DNA from: Pseudomonadales bacterium
Lineage (GTDB): Bacteria > Pseudomonadota > Gammaproteobacteria > Pseudomonadales > JAHRWD01
Assembly: GCA_016763075.1 (NCBI GenBank)
Contig: JAESUM010000055.1
Span: forward strand, 1 to 37,816
Direction: 5' to 3'
Length of the DNA: 37,816 bases
Position 1 is the first letter of the stretch. Each line of letters starts with the position of its first letter. Positions 24,996 to 34,285 of this stretch are shown here, one piece after another. The position numbers were made by a program, and so were the translations under genes. The notes below the pieces were generated by a model. That model was not told the DNA's origin and made no database searches. It saw only the letters and a list, made by a program, of their open reading frames with translations.

Positions 24996-25727
24996 TTATT
25001 GGTTATCGCAATATTTTTGCGCGGCTTCCAAGTCTATTGCGCCATCGTAAATAGCACGGCCGGTGATTGCGCCGCTAATGCCCTGAGCAGATACTGCGCA
25101 CAGTTCTTCGATATCTTTCATATTGGTCACACCGCCAGAAGCAATTACTGCAATTGAAGATGCTTTGGCCATGTTTAATGTCGCTTCGACATTCACCCCT
25201 TGCATCATGCCGTCGCGGCTGATGTCGGTATAAACGATAGACTCTACCCCGCTTTGCTCAAAGCGTTTGGCCAGCTCTGTGGCGAGTACGCCGGTATCTT
25301 TAGCCCAACCTTCTGTGGCCACTTTGCCATCACGTGCGTCTAGGCCAACCATAATGTGGCCAGGGAACTCTTTGCAGCACAGATCAACGAATTCGGGGTC
25401 TTCAACCGCTTTAGTACCGATGATGACGGACTGTACGCCAGCGGCTAAGTAATGCTCGATAATTTCAAGCGTGCGAATACCGCCACCAATTTGAACCGGT
25501 AAGTCTGGGTATGCTAAAGCAATGCCGGTAACCGCTGCACCGTTAACTGGCTTACCAGCAAAAGCGCCGTTGAGGTCAACCAAGTGTATTCGGCGTGCGC
25601 CGGCTTTAACCCAACGGCCTGCCATGGCGATGGGGTCTTCACCGAAGGTCGTGGAGTCTTCCATTCGGCCTTGGCGCAGCCGTACGCAGTGGCCATCTTT
25701 TAGATCAATTGCGGGAATAATTAACAT
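24996..25727 (-). CDS. hisA: Phosphoribosylformimino-AICAR-phosphate (ProFAR) isomerase
   Basis: A 243-residue TIM-barrel isomerase converting ProFAR to [25 protein letters not shown] opens the protein with catalytic Asp8; the second catalytic Asp lies in the [14 protein letters not shown] segment or its mate in [24 protein letters not shown] and VIASGGVTN are the phosphate loops. The frame continues 20 codons upstream to 25787, but those residues overlap the end of hisH and are foreign to the family, so I choose the ATG at 25727, preceded by AGAGAG. Sits 41 bases after hisH. Confidence 0.96.
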   Translation of the reverse strand: MLIIPAIDLKDGHCVRLRQGRMEDSTTFGEDPIAMAGRWVKAGARRIHLVDLNGAFAGKPVNGAAVTGIALAYPDLPVQIGGGIRTLEIIEHYLAAGVQSVIIGTKAVEDPEFVDLCCKEFPGHIMVGLDARDGKVATEGWAKDTGVLATELAKRFEQSGVESIVYTDISRDGMMQGVNVEATLNMAKASSIAVIASGGVTNMKDIEELCAVSAQGISGAITGRAIYDGAIDLEAAQKYCDNQ

Positions 25728-25768
25728 CTTCAAACTCTCTTGTGTTTCGACATTGGGGTTATCACTGC

Positions 25769-26413
25769 CTAGCAGGAACCGTCCCAATTGATAAAATTGT
25801 TAAGCAAAGCCAAACCGGCATGCTGGCTTTTTTCTGGGTGAAACTGTACTGCGACCAAGTTTTTTTCGGTTAGCGCGGCGCTAAAATTGGAGCCATATTC
25901 CGTGCTCCCGATTATTTGGTCGCTGTTTTGCGCTTCAACGTAGTAACTATGAACAAAATAGAAGCGGCTATCCGGCTCTATACCGTGCCAAATGGGGTGA
26001 TCTCGAACCTGCTGTACTTGGTTCCAGCCCATGTGGGGTACTTTCAGTTCTTGGCCGTCACTATCCACCAAATGGTCACCAAAGAAACGTACTTTACCCG
26101 GCAATACGCCAATGCAATCAACCCCGCCGTTTTCTTCGCTGGAATCCATTAAGGCTTGCATACCAACACAAATGGCCAGCACCGGGCGAGTTTTTATCAG
26201 CTCTGGTAACAGGGTATCGAGCTGTAGCCGGCGTATTTCAGCCATGCAATCTCGTATGGCGCCAACCCCAGGAAATACCACTCGTTTGGCGTTGAGGATT
26301 TCATCCCGATCACTGGTTACCAGGATTTTTTTACCCGGCGCTACAAATTCAAGTGCTTTGGATGCGGAATGCAGGTTACCCATTCCGTAATCGATGACCG
26401 CTACGTCGACCAT
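25769..26413 (-). CDS. hisH: Imidazole glycerol phosphate synthase, glutamine amidotransferase subunit
   Basis: A 214-residue class I glutaminase supplying ammonia to HisF. The triad is Cys82 in [10 protein letters not shown], His192 and Glu194 in VQFHPEKSQ. The N-terminal [15 protein letters not shown] and [11 protein letters not shown] are conserved. The Val in ICVGMQ replaces the common Leu, a tolerated change. The gene lies 263 bases after hisB, a larger gap than in most gammaproteobacterial his clusters, and 41 bases before hisA. Confidence 0.96.
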   Translation of the reverse strand: MVDVAVIDYGMGNLHSASKALEFVAPGKKILVTSDRDEILNAKRVVFPGVGAIRDCMAEIRRLQLDTLLPELIKTRPVLAICVGMQALMDSSEENGGVDCIGVLPGKVRFFGDHLVDSDGQELKVPHMGWNQVQQVRDHPIWHGIEPDSRFYFVHSYYVEAQNSDQIIGSTEYGSNFSAALTEKNLVAVQFHPEKSQHAGLALLNNFINWDGSC

Positions 26414-26626
26414 ATTTTTTGCCTACTGCTGTTTACTAACTAGGAAATTTTTGAAAGAAGTACTGATAAGTTGCCGGGGCCACTGGGCCATTCTTTAACG
26501 CGAATATTGATCCACGTTAATTACATCACCCAACATTCCGGCTCAAATCATAAGAACATGCGCGCCTTAAGTTAGCCGTGCATGTTTTTATTTACGGCTG
26601 TTCTTACCCCGGCCATGCTTATGTAC

Positions 26627-26693
26627 TTAAAGCGCGGCTTGGTTTAAGCGTACCTTTGGTTAAAGCGCGCCTATGGTTAAAGTGCGCCTTTGG
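26627..26693. repeat. Four tandem 17-base units at the hisB stop codon
   Basis: Read on the forward strand, copies start at 26627 (16 bases), 26643, 26660 and 26677. The consensus is TTAAAGCGCGCCTTTGG. The copy at 26677-26693 encodes the last five residues and TAA of hisB; the other three, with 1 to 4 changes each, lie downstream of the stop. The array thus looks like serial duplication of the gene's own 3' end. Confidence 0.85.
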
Positions 26694-27270
26694 TCGAAGG
26701 CAATATGCCTTCTGCGCGCGGGTCTAGCTCAACGGCCATACGCAAGGCGCGGCCAAAAGCCTTGAACAGTGTCTCAACCTGGTGGTGGCTGTTATGGCCG
26801 CGCAGGTTATCCAGATGTAATGTCACGTTGGCGTGATTCACAAACCCTTGAAAGAACTCGTAAACCAACTCAAGGTCGAAATTGCCAACGCTTGACTGAG
26901 TAAACTTAACGTTGAAGGTCAGCCCAGGACGGCCCGATAGATCAATCACAACGCGAGACAATGCTTCGTCTAAAGGAACGTACGCATGACCGTAGCGTCG
27001 AATACCCTGCTTGTTACCAATGGCCTGGGTAAATGCTTGGCCAAGGGTAATACCGATATCTTCAACCGTGTGGTGAGCGTCAATTTCTAGATCACCCACG
27101 GCATGTACGTCTAAATCCATCATCCCATGGCGCGCAATTTGATCCATCATGTGGTCCAAAAAGGGTACACCGGTATCAAATTTAGAATGGCCCTTACCGT
27201 CAAGATTAACCTCAACGGCGATCTGGGTTTCAAGGGTATCTCTTTTAACTTTGGCCCTTCGGTCAGCCAT
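26677..27270 (-). CDS. hisB: Imidazoleglycerol-phosphate dehydratase
   Basis: A 197-residue monofunctional dehydratase of histidine synthesis, without the phosphatase domain of E. coli HisB. Metal-binding His motifs: [12 protein letters not shown] near 62-72 (HHTVED) and the mirror motif [19 protein letters not shown] near 159. [13 protein letters not shown] and the ARG/DLSGRP regions are present, typical length. It leads the cluster hisB–hisH–hisA–hisF. A promoter candidate lies just upstream. Its end lies in the 17-base tandem array, so the C-terminal ProSerThrLysGlyAlaLeu tail is encoded by repeat sequence. Confidence 0.96.
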   Translation of the reverse strand: MADRRAKVKRDTLETQIAVEVNLDGKGHSKFDTGVPFLDHMMDQIARHGMMDLDVHAVGDLEIDAHHTVEDIGITLGQAFTQAIGNKQGIRRYGHAYVPLDEALSRVVIDLSGRPGLTFNVKFTQSSVGNFDLELVYEFFQGFVNHANVTLHLDNLRGHNSHHQVETLFKAFGRALRMAVELDPRAEGILPSTKGAL

Positions 27271-27306
27271 AGGTATTTCCTGAGTTGTGCTGTTTTGAGG
27301 AGCGTC

Positions 27307-27312
27307 ATTATA
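27307..27312 (-). promoter_or_regulatory. Candidate -10 element for the his genes
   Basis: On the reverse strand a perfect TATAAT lies 37 bases before the hisB ATG. The matching -35 is weak (TGAAAT at a 17-base spacing), so the call rests on the -10 and position. Confidence 0.45.
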
Positions 27313-27410
27313 CGGTGAAAGGTTCGATCATTTCATGCACTTTTCGCAGGACGTTAATGGTGACTGTAGGTTGGGGGCTAGGCAGTACAAAATCTAGATC
27401 AAAACGGTAT

Positions 27411-27440
27411 TTAACCTGATACGAAATAATCCGGTATACT
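27411..27440 (+). promoter_or_regulatory. Candidate promoter for the LPS/rpoN block
   Basis: TTAACC (27411-27416), an 18-base spacer, and TATACT (27435-27440), about 85 bases before the antiporter ATG. Four of six -35 bases and five of six -10 bases match the sigma-70 consensus. Confidence 0.45.
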
Positions 27441-27525
27441 CGCCCGTTTTGGTCATCAAAAAATCAGTTTCTGGTAGGTTACCAAATGAATAATTCAATC
27501 ATTATGAGAAGTATCTGAGCCAATA

Positions 27526-28518
27526 ATGTCCACCTGGTTAGCCGTTTTTGCAATTTTTGCTGGTTTTGTTGTGTTGGCAAAAAGTGCTGATGCCTTTGTT
27601 GATGGTGCCGCCGCCTGCGCTGGGAACTTCGGGATGTCGCCTGCCATGGTGGGACTCACCGTCGTGTCTATCGGTACTTCAGCACCTGAAATTCTGGTTT
27701 CTATCATGGCTACTTTAGACGGCGCACCTGAGCTAGCCGTTGGCAACGCACTGGGTTCCAACATTGCGAACACCGGCATGGTGCTGGGTATTACCGCTCT
27801 TATTGCCCCCATACCGGTACGCGACTGGGTGGTTAGGCGCGAATTACCCATTCTGTTTATGATTACCGTGGGTGCTGGCTTAACCCTCGCAGATTTAATA
27901 TTAGACCCTATTGATGGCGCACTTTTGTTATTGGGTTTGGCGGCTGTTATTTATATTTTGGTTTCTGAGCAAGGCAAAGAAAAAGCCTTCCTCGAAGAAG
28001 TTTTGGAAGAAGAAACCAAAGAGAATGTCATCGACTTACCGCAAATCAGCACCACTCACGGCGTTCGTCTACTGGTGATAGGCCTGGTATTGCTACTCAT
28101 CAGTTCAAAAATACTGGTTTGGGGCGCAACCAGCATTGCCGTTACGCTGGGCATTAGCGAAGCGGTGATCGGACTGACTATTGTTGCCATTGGCACAAGC
28201 CTACCCGAGCTAGCGGCAACCATTAGCTGCGCGCTCAAAGGTCACCATGATATTGCTCTGGGTAATATCATCGGTTCAAACATATTCAATATGGTAGCGG
28301 TACTGCCGATACCTGCCCTACTGGGCCCTATGGCACTGGACTCAGCCTTCTTGTTCCGTGACTTTGGCTTTATGCTGCTGTTAACCGTACTACTTATGGC
28401 CTTCGCCTTTGGGTATCCAATGAAGATGTCCGGCGGCGTCATCTCTCGTCAAAAGGGCGTGGTTTTGCTGCTGGCTTATGTAGCGTTTAACGCCATTTTG
28501 TATATCACTGAGGTTTAA
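27526..28518 (+). CDS. Calcium/sodium antiporter family protein (YrbG type)
   Basis: A 330-residue inner-membrane exchanger of the CaCA superfamily with the usual internal duplication. The first alpha repeat has SIGTSAPEILVSIMA and NALGSNIANTGMVLG; the second has AIGTSLPELAATISC and NIIGSNIFNMVAVLP. A charged cytoplasmic loop separates the halves (FLEEVLEEETKENVIDLPQ). About ten hydrophobic segments are visible. E. coli YrbG sits in the same place ahead of kdsD, which supports orthology; the transported ion is not shown by the sequence. The ATG at 27526 is assumed; no obvious strong ribosome-binding site is seen. It heads the LPS block and is 49 bases before kdsD. Confidence 0.93.
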   Translation: MSTWLAVFAIFAGFVVLAKSADAFVDGAAACAGNFGMSPAMVGLTVVSIGTSAPEILVSIMATLDGAPELAVGNALGSNIANTGMVLGITALIAPIPVRDWVVRRELPILFMITVGAGLTLADLILDPIDGALLLLGLAAVIYILVSEQGKEKAFLEEVLEEETKENVIDLPQISTTHGVRLLVIGLVLLLISSKILVWGATSIAVTLGISEAVIGLTIVAIGTSLPELAATISCALKGHHDIALGNIIGSNIFNMVAVLPIPALLGPMALDSAFLFRDFGFMLLLTVLLMAFAFGYPMKMSGGVISRQKGVVLLLAYVAFNAILYITEV

Positions 28519-28523
28519 CCTTC

Positions 28524-28556
28524 TTAAACCCTTTCACATTTTATTAAACCCTTTCA
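28524..28556. repeat. Direct repeat just after the antiporter stop
   Basis: TTAAACCCTTTCA occurs at 28524-28536 and 28544-28556 (period 20), filling most of the gap before kdsD. Confidence 0.6.
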
Positions 28557-28567
28557 AACGGTCAACT

Positions 28568-29545
28568 ATGTCCTTTAACGATCAGGAGCTGATCAACTCA
28601 GCTCGGCGCACTATTCAAACTGAAACCGATGCGCTGGCGGCACTTCAGCCCAGAATTGACCAATCCTTCGTCGAAGCGTGCCGGTTAATGCTTTCATGCG
28701 AAGGCCACGTAGTGGTCACGGGCATGGGTAAATCAGGCCATATTGGCAAGAAAATCGCCGCTACCCTTGCCAGCACAGGCACACCCTCACATTTTGTTCA
28801 TCCCGGTGAAGCCAGCCATGGTGATTTGGGCATGATCACCAATAAAGATGTTGTACTGGCGCTTTCAAACTCCGGCACTACTAGCGAATTACTGATGATC
28901 GTTCCACTTATCAAACGATCTCACATCCCAATGATCAGCATGACAGGCGATGCCAACTCGGCACTTGCGCTAACTGCGCAGGTACATTTGGATGCCTCGG
29001 TAGATAAAGAAGCTTGCCCACTAGGCCTTGCACCCACTTCAAGCACAACCGTTGCATTGGCATTGGGCGATGCGCTTGCTATTGCCTTGCTTGAGTCCCG
29101 AGGCTTCACCGCGGAAGATTTTGCCTTTTCTCATCCCGGTGGCCGTTTGGGCCGTCGATTACTGGTAAAAGTCCAAGAGATCATGCACAGCGGCGACACC
29201 ATGCCTTTGGTTAAAAGCGGCACGAATTTGGGCGCAGCGTTACTTGAAATGAGCAGCAAAGGGCTTGGCATAACTGGTATCGTAGATAGCAACGGCGAAC
29301 TGCTCGGAGTGTTTACCGACGGCGATTTACGCCGAGCGCTGGATCAATCACTGGATGTCCACGCCATCGAGATTGACAAAGTCATGACCCGCAATTGCAA
29401 AACCATCTCGGCGAATATTCTGGCTATCGATGCGTTTAATCAGCTCGAAGACAATAAAATTATGGCGCTATTTGCGGTAGACGCAGACAACAAACCCGTT
29501 GGCGCACTGCATATGCACGACCTGTTTCGATCAGGTGTTGTGTAA
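28568..29545 (+). CDS. kdsD: D-arabinose 5-phosphate isomerase
   Basis: A 325-residue isomerase making arabinose 5-phosphate from ribulose 5-phosphate for Kdo synthesis. The N-terminal SIS domain has VVVTGMGKSGHIGKKIAATL, HPGEASHGDLGMI and LALSNSGTTSELL; LAPTSSTTVALALGDALAI follows and HPGGRLGRRL closes the domain. Two CBS domains follow (about 205-325; IMHSGDTMPLVK and VMTRNCKTIS). Standard length. Position between antiporter and kdsC matches other gammaproteobacteria. Confidence 0.97.
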   Translation: MSFNDQELINSARRTIQTETDALAALQPRIDQSFVEACRLMLSCEGHVVVTGMGKSGHIGKKIAATLASTGTPSHFVHPGEASHGDLGMITNKDVVLALSNSGTTSELLMIVPLIKRSHIPMISMTGDANSALALTAQVHLDASVDKEACPLGLAPTSSTTVALALGDALAIALLESRGFTAEDFAFSHPGGRLGRRLLVKVQEIMHSGDTMPLVKSGTNLGAALLEMSSKGLGITGIVDSNGELLGVFTDGDLRRALDQSLDVHAIEIDKVMTRNCKTISANILAIDAFNQLEDNKIMALFAVDADNKPVGALHMHDLFRSGVV

Positions 29546-29612
29546 CGCAGCTCGCTAAAACCCAATCAACATCCAGTCAACCTCCAATAAAACCAAACAC
29601 GGCGGCCTAACC

Positions 29613-30158
29613 TTGATTCAATACTCCGACGATATCCGCACAAGAGCCTCGAAAATACGCCTTTTATGCCTAGACGTTGACGGCGTGCTCACCAGCGGCC
29701 ACCTGCATTATGGCGCAGATGGCGAGCAAATTAAGGTATTCAACAGCCTCGATGGCCACGGCATAAAAATGCTGCAAGCCTCTGGGGTTGAAGTTGCAAT
29801 TATCAGCGGCCGGCGCTCAGAAGCACTGATTCGCCGTGGAAATGATTTGGGCATCAAGCACTTATACCTTGGCTGTGAAGACAAACTAACCCACGCGCGC
29901 GAACTGCTCCAAAAGTTGGGCCTGGATTTCGATCAGTTTTCTCATGTAGGTGACGACCTCCCTGACCTACCGCTCATTACACGTGCTGGGCTGGGTATCT
30001 GCGTGAATAACGCCCACTGGCTCCTGCAAAAAAACAGTCATTTACAAACCCAGCTCTCTGGCGGCGAAGGTGCCGTTCGAGAAATTTGCGATCTGATCAT
30101 GGATGCTCAGGGCACGCTAGAGTCCGCCCATGCAGCCTATTTGGATCCGAACGCGTAA
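29613..30158 (+). CDS. kdsC: 3-deoxy-D-manno-octulosonate 8-phosphate phosphatase
   Basis: A 181-residue HAD-superfamily phosphatase that dephosphorylates Kdo 8-phosphate. The catalytic Asp pair is Asp21/Asp23 in LCLDVDGVLTSG. The IISGRRSEALIRR segment and HVGDDLPDLPLI complete the HAD motifs. It is of the cap-less KdsC type. The start is a TTG; no ATG lies upstream in frame at a sensible place, and the ribosome-binding site is weak. Followed after 23 bases by lptC. Confidence 0.96.
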   Translation: MIQYSDDIRTRASKIRLLCLDVDGVLTSGHLHYGADGEQIKVFNSLDGHGIKMLQASGVEVAIISGRRSEALIRRGNDLGIKHLYLGCEDKLTHARELLQKLGLDFDQFSHVGDDLPDLPLITRAGLGICVNNAHWLLQKNSHLQTQLSGGEGAVREICDLIMDAQGTLESAHAAYLDPNA

Positions 30159-30181
30159 TTCCTTAGGGCTGTATTAACCGT

Positions 30182-30832
30182 ATGTTACGTCGTAACCGCT
30201 TCCTTATTATTATTGCCTCAACAGCAGTCATGCTATTTAGCTATTTGATTGGTGAAATCACCTTTGACCCTTTTGACCCCTTTGACCGAAAATGGCTACG
30301 CGAAGTAAAACGTGGCCCGCAATACATTATGCAGGGCACCACCACTATTCAGTACGACGAACTTGGCACAGAACGTTTTAGGATGACCGCTGCGCAGCTA
30401 TCACAAGCCTCTGGCAGCGACTCCACCGAGATACTCAAACCAAAAATCGTATTGCAGAAATCGACTGGGCAATCGGTGCAACAATCTTGGATCATACAAG
30501 CGGACAAAGGCACGATCCATAGTTCGCCGCAAGCATCACAAGAGCAATTATCGCTGCAGCAAAACGTTAGCATTAGTAATCTAAGTAGTGATGCAGTGCT
30601 TAGTACCGAGCGCTTTAGTTTGAGCACCTCGCAACTCGATATTTTCCCGCAACAAAAACACGCACATTCCACCGAGCAAGTAACGCTTCGCACCAAGGGC
30701 GTAGATACACAGGCTGTAGGCCTAGATCTTGATTTTGATCGTGGAGTTGTTAAGCTCAAATCGAACATTCAGACCAGCATCCGCCCCCGAAAACCGTCGA
30801 CGGTTCCAACCCATTCCACCTTAGGCCCATAA
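30182..30832 (+). CDS. lptC: LPS export protein, inner-membrane anchored bridge subunit
   Basis: A 216-residue bitopic protein of the Lpt machine. One N-terminal membrane helix (FLIIIASTAVMLFSYLIGEI, about 7-26) anchors a periplasmic beta-jellyroll domain (YIMQGTTTIQYDELGTERFRM onward). LptC receives LPS from LptBFG and passes it to LptA. Sequence is poorly conserved in this family, so order in the operon is the main support: it lies between kdsC and lptA as expected. The polar tail (SIRPRKPSTVPTHS) is a little longer than usual. Confidence 0.93.
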   Translation: MLRRNRFLIIIASTAVMLFSYLIGEITFDPFDPFDRKWLREVKRGPQYIMQGTTTIQYDELGTERFRMTAAQLSQASGSDSTEILKPKIVLQKSTGQSVQQSWIIQADKGTIHSSPQASQEQLSLQQNVSISNLSSDAVLSTERFSLSTSQLDIFPQQKHAHSTEQVTLRTKGVDTQAVGLDLDFDRGVVKLKSNIQTSIRPRKPSTVPTHSTLGP

Positions 30833-30836
30833 AACA

Positions 30837-31403
30837 TTGATCGTTTCGATAACACCCTACGGACTTCAAATCTCACATGTTCGCCGCTGTTTAAGCCGCA
30901 CTTTACTGTGTGTAGTGCTGCTTTCATCTGCCAGTTTTGCGGCGCAAGAAGGCACTGAAACGGCCGCAGCCAACACCAATTATTCGATAGAAATACAGGC
31001 TGATTCCGCAGTATTTGATGAGCAGAAAAAACTCATCCAATACGATGGATCAGTGATTATGCGCCAAGGCCCGCTAAAAATTAGTGCCGACTCCATCACA
31101 ATAATGAGCGATGACGACGGCGTTACCGAATTGATCGCTAAGGGAAACCCGGTACGTTACCACCAAACCAAAACCGCGACCGTGCCGTCCATTAAAGCAG
31201 AAGCCGATAGTATTCATTATTTTAAGATCGATGAGCGAATGGAGCTAACCGGACAGGCCTTCTTAGAACAAAACGGGCAGTCCTTCCGTGCCCCACGTAT
31301 TGAGTACCGGCTCACTGAGCAAACACTAAAAGCACTTGGCCATTCTGCTGATGGACCCAAAGGCCGAGTTATCATGGTTATCCCACCGCGCACCACTCAA
31401 TAG
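30837..31403 (+). CDS. lptA: LPS transport periplasmic bridge protein
   Basis: A 188-residue periplasmic OstA-like protein. The signal peptide runs from the start through [15 protein letters not shown] with cleavage before AQEG. The mature part is a jellyroll of repeated strands ([38 protein letters not shown]). LptA oligomers carry LPS across the periplasm. The start is a TTG four bases after the lptC stop, with no clear Shine-Dalgarno. Located between lptC and lptB, as in E. coli. Confidence 0.94.
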   Translation: MIVSITPYGLQISHVRRCLSRTLLCVVLLSSASFAAQEGTETAAANTNYSIEIQADSAVFDEQKKLIQYDGSVIMRQGPLKISADSITIMSDDDGVTELIAKGNPVRYHQTKTATVPSIKAEADSIHYFKIDERMELTGQAFLEQNGQSFRAPRIEYRLTEQTLKALGHSADGPKGRVIMVIPPRTTQ

Positions 31404-31408
31404 GTCTA

Positions 31409-32143
31409 TTGCACTTGAATTCAACATTAGAAGTCGTCGGTCTTGAAAAGCAGTTCAAGCAACGAAAAGTCGTTCAGGGTGTTTCACTTTCGGTCAAAGC
31501 CGGTGAAATCGTTGGTTTGCTGGGCCCAAATGGAGCAGGGAAAACCACCTGCTTTTATATGATTGTTGGTTTAATTCAACAAGATAGCGGCCAAATCTCC
31601 ATCGATGAGTTGGACCTTTCATCGTTCCCGATGCACAAACGTGCACAGCATGGCATTGGCTATTTGCCCCAAGAAGCGTCGATTTTTAAAACATTAACGG
31701 TTGAGCAAAACATCTTGGCCATATTAGAGACTCGTAAAGATCTCAATAAAACCCAGCGTTTAGAGCGACTCGAGCGGCTGTTATCTGACTTTAGTATCAA
31801 CCATATTCGTACCAATAAAGGACAAGCTTTATCCGGTGGCGAACGCCGCAGAGTAGAGATTGCCCGAGCGCTAGCAACAGACCCTGCATTCATTCTACTG
31901 GATGAGCCCTTTGCTGGTGTAGACCCCATTTCAGTTAATGACATTAAGCTCATCATTAAAGACCTAAAAGCCCGCGGAATTGGGGTATTGATCACAGATC
32001 ATAATGTTCGTGAAACCCTCGATATCTGCGAGAAAGCCTATATCGTAAGCGAGGGAAAGGTCATTGCCCAAGGGAATGCCGAGCAAATTATGAACAATGC
32101 CGATGTGCGAAAGGTCTATCTTGGCGAGCAGTTCAGGCTGTAA
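31409..32143 (+). CDS. lptB: LPS export ABC transporter ATPase
   Basis: A 244-residue ABC ATPase that powers LPS extraction with LptF and LptG. Walker [10 protein letters not shown] (39-47), signature [15 protein letters not shown] (141-155), Walker [11 protein letters not shown] (161-170) and the switch His in [10 protein letters not shown] are all intact. The C-terminal YLGEQFRL matches the family. Start is a TTG at 31409, five bases after lptA; a second TTG two codons later is possible. lptFG are not in this window. Identification is firm. Confidence 0.97.
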   Translation: MHLNSTLEVVGLEKQFKQRKVVQGVSLSVKAGEIVGLLGPNGAGKTTCFYMIVGLIQQDSGQISIDELDLSSFPMHKRAQHGIGYLPQEASIFKTLTVEQNILAILETRKDLNKTQRLERLERLLSDFSINHIRTNKGQALSGGERRRVEIARALATDPAFILLDEPFAGVDPISVNDIKLIIKDLKARGIGVLITDHNVRETLDICEKAYIVSEGKVIAQGNAEQIMNNADVRKVYLGEQFRL

Positions 32144-32256
32144 ACGCTATAATCATAGGTAACTAAACGTAATATGTAGCGCATTTGCGCTGCCATCGAC
32201 TCCAAAAAGGATTAAGATCGCTCCATGGCAATACAAAATAGGCACCTGTTAGTTTT

Positions 32257-33765
32257 ATGAAACCATCGCTACAGCTCAAGTTGGGTCAGTCTCTGACCAT
32301 GACGCCTCAGCTGCAGCAGGCGATCCGCCTACTTCAGCTATCAACCCTTGACCTACAGCAAGAGATTCAAGAAGCGCTTGAGTCTAACCCGATGCTAGAA
32401 GTTGAAGAACCGGTAGCCGAGCCCGCAACAGACAAACAAGAAAGCAATACTCAACAGTCTTCGGCGGATAACAGTACCGACCACAGCCAAACCGCACCTG
32501 CCGAAAGTGCATCCGATGATCAAAACCTCGAAGCTACCGACCAATGGGATGACAAAGTCATTCCGTCGGAGCTGGCTGTCGACACCAATTGGGATGATCT
32601 TTATCAGCCACCAGGGCCCAGTTCTTCTGGCCCAGCGGACTCTAGCGATTTCAATTTCGACGAACGCAATAGCGCCGATGAAACACTGCAGGACCATCTT
32701 CATTGGCAACTAAACCTCAGCATGATGTCCGATACCGACCGTGTTATCGCAATGTCGATTATCGACGGAATCAACCCGGATGGCATGCTGACCCACCCTC
32801 TTGAAGAAATTCACGCCAGTTTTGAAGCTGACCTTGATATTGATCTCGATGAAGTCGTCGCTGTTTTGCGCCGAATCCAACAATTTGACCCGGTTGGAAT
32901 TGCCGCCCGTAATCTCAACGAATGCCTTCTACTACAATTAAATCAGTTGCCCGAAAGCACGCCGTCGCTCAAGGAAGCTGCGGCCATTATCACTGACTAT
33001 CTCGAAGCACTGGCCATTCGCGATTACGCAACGCTTAAGAAAAAGCTCAAATTGAAGGATGAAGGGCTCCATCAGGCAATTTTGCTGATCCAGACTCTAA
33101 ACCCTAAACCCGGCGCATATTTATCCAATAGCCGAACCGAATACGTGGTACCTGATGTTTACGTCAGTAAGGTCAACGAGCGGTGGCGAGTAGAATTAAA
33201 CCCAGATATTTCACCCAAAATTCAGATCAATAACCAATACGCGTCAATGGTAAAACGTGCCGATAACGGCAAAGATAACGTATTCCTTCGGGATAATTTG
33301 CAAGATGCACGCTGGTTTATAAAAAGTTTAACCAGCCGTAACGAGACATTACTTAAAGTGGCATCTCGTATTGTAGAAGTACAGCAGGGCTTTCTCGAAC
33401 ACGGGGAAGAAGCTATGAAACCATTGGTTTTGCACGATATTGCTGAAGTTGTTGAGATGCATGAATCGACTATTTCGCGGGTCACCACGCAAAAATATAT
33501 GCATACGCCACGGGGCATCTTCGAACTGAAATACTTCTTTTCGAGTCACTTGGGTACAACTTCTGGCGAAGAGCGCTCCTCTACTGCGATACGCGCTATC
33601 ATCAAGAAATTAGTACTGGCAGAAAACCCAATAAAACCCTTAAGCGATAACAAAATATCAGGCATCCTCAAGGATCAAGGTATCAACGTTGCACGAAGGA
33701 CGATTGCAAAATACCGGGAGGCGATGCAGATCCCCCCATCTAACGAGAGAAAACAACTACTTTAG
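32257..33765 (+). CDS. rpoN: RNA polymerase sigma-54 factor
   Basis: A 502-residue sigma-54. Region I is at the N-terminus ([20 protein letters not shown]) and interacts with enhancer-binding ATPases. An acidic, Gln/Ser-rich region II spans about 50-130. The core-binding and DNA-binding regions follow, including [19 protein letters not shown] (helix-turn-helix) and the RpoN box [10 protein letters not shown] (479-488). It directs transcription from -24/-12 promoters such as nitrogen, motility and formate genes. Located 113 bases after lptB, it may also have its own promoter. Neighbours hpf and ptsN fit the conserved cluster. Confidence 0.97.
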   Translation: MKPSLQLKLGQSLTMTPQLQQAIRLLQLSTLDLQQEIQEALESNPMLEVEEPVAEPATDKQESNTQQSSADNSTDHSQTAPAESASDDQNLEATDQWDDKVIPSELAVDTNWDDLYQPPGPSSSGPADSSDFNFDERNSADETLQDHLHWQLNLSMMSDTDRVIAMSIIDGINPDGMLTHPLEEIHASFEADLDIDLDEVVAVLRRIQQFDPVGIAARNLNECLLLQLNQLPESTPSLKEAAAIITDYLEALAIRDYATLKKKLKLKDEGLHQAILLIQTLNPKPGAYLSNSRTEYVVPDVYVSKVNERWRVELNPDISPKIQINNQYASMVKRADNGKDNVFLRDNLQDARWFIKSLTSRNETLLKVASRIVEVQQGFLEHGEEAMKPLVLHDIAEVVEMHESTISRVTTQKYMHTPRGIFELKYFFSSHLGTTSGEERSSTAIRAIIKKLVLAENPIKPLSDNKISGILKDQGINVARRTIAKYREAMQIPPSNERKQLL

Positions 33766-33821
33766 GACACACAGTATTTCTTTAAACTTTTCATAATCAT
33801 GTCTGCGTAAGGAGACTCACT

Positions 33822-34127
33822 ATGCAAGTAAATATCAGCGGTCATCACATTGATTTAACCACTGCCTTAAAGGATTACGTTACGCTCAAAACGGATCGAC
33901 TTGCCCGTCATTTCGATCAGATATCCAATGTCGATGTAGTGCTCAGCGTTGTCAAACAACGACAAAACGCCGAAGCCAACGTCCACCTGTCCGGCAAGGA
34001 TCTATTCGCCAATGTTGAAGACAGCGATATGTATGCCGCAATCGACAAATTAGTCGACAAACTTGACCGGCAACTCATAAAACACAAAGAAAAAATCACC
34101 AACCGCAAACAAGGAAATGCTCAATAG
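33822..34127 (+). CDS. hpf: Ribosome hibernation promoting factor, short form
   Basis: A 101-residue HPF/YfiA-family protein that binds the 30S decoding region and helps form inactive 100S dimers in stationary phase. MQVNISGHHIDLTTALKDYV opens the domain, followed by VDVVLSVVKQRQNAEANVHL and the basic C-terminal helices (KLVDKLDRQLIKHKEK). It lacks the long-form C-terminal dimerisation domain. AAGGAG lies seven bases before the ATG, the strongest ribosome-binding site in this block. Between rpoN and ptsN as in other gammaproteobacteria. Confidence 0.96.
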   Translation: MQVNISGHHIDLTTALKDYVTLKTDRLARHFDQISNVDVVLSVVKQRQNAEANVHLSGKDLFANVEDSDMYAAIDKLVDKLDRQLIKHKEKITNRKQGNAQ

Positions 34128-34188
34128 TGCAACCACAAGGTTCATGAGAGCATTTCAACCTGCCTAAATTTAAGACTCCATCTTAAAG

Positions 34189-34228
34189 CGAATGTTGTCT
34201 ATAATGCGCTACCCATAGACAACATTCG
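34189..34228. repeat. Perfect 14-base inverted repeat upstream of ptsN, with an embedded TATAAT
   Basis: CGAATGTTGTCTAT (34189-34202) is the exact reverse complement of 34215-34228, with a 12-base loop. TATAAT (34200-34205) overlaps the left arm and the loop, without a good -35. There is no T-run after the stem. It lies 62 bases after hpf and ends 57 bases before ptsN. It could be an operator, an RNA hairpin or an mRNA-processing site. Confidence 0.7.
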
Positions 34229-34285
34229 GTAACCTCGCTAGAGGCTTACAATCAATCTACCGGTGAAATCAGGCCATTTTTTACC

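Noticed and set aside
25728-25787. Upstream start for hisA
   Set aside because: The 20 extra residues are encoded by the end of hisH and its spacer; the family begins at [12 protein letters not shown].
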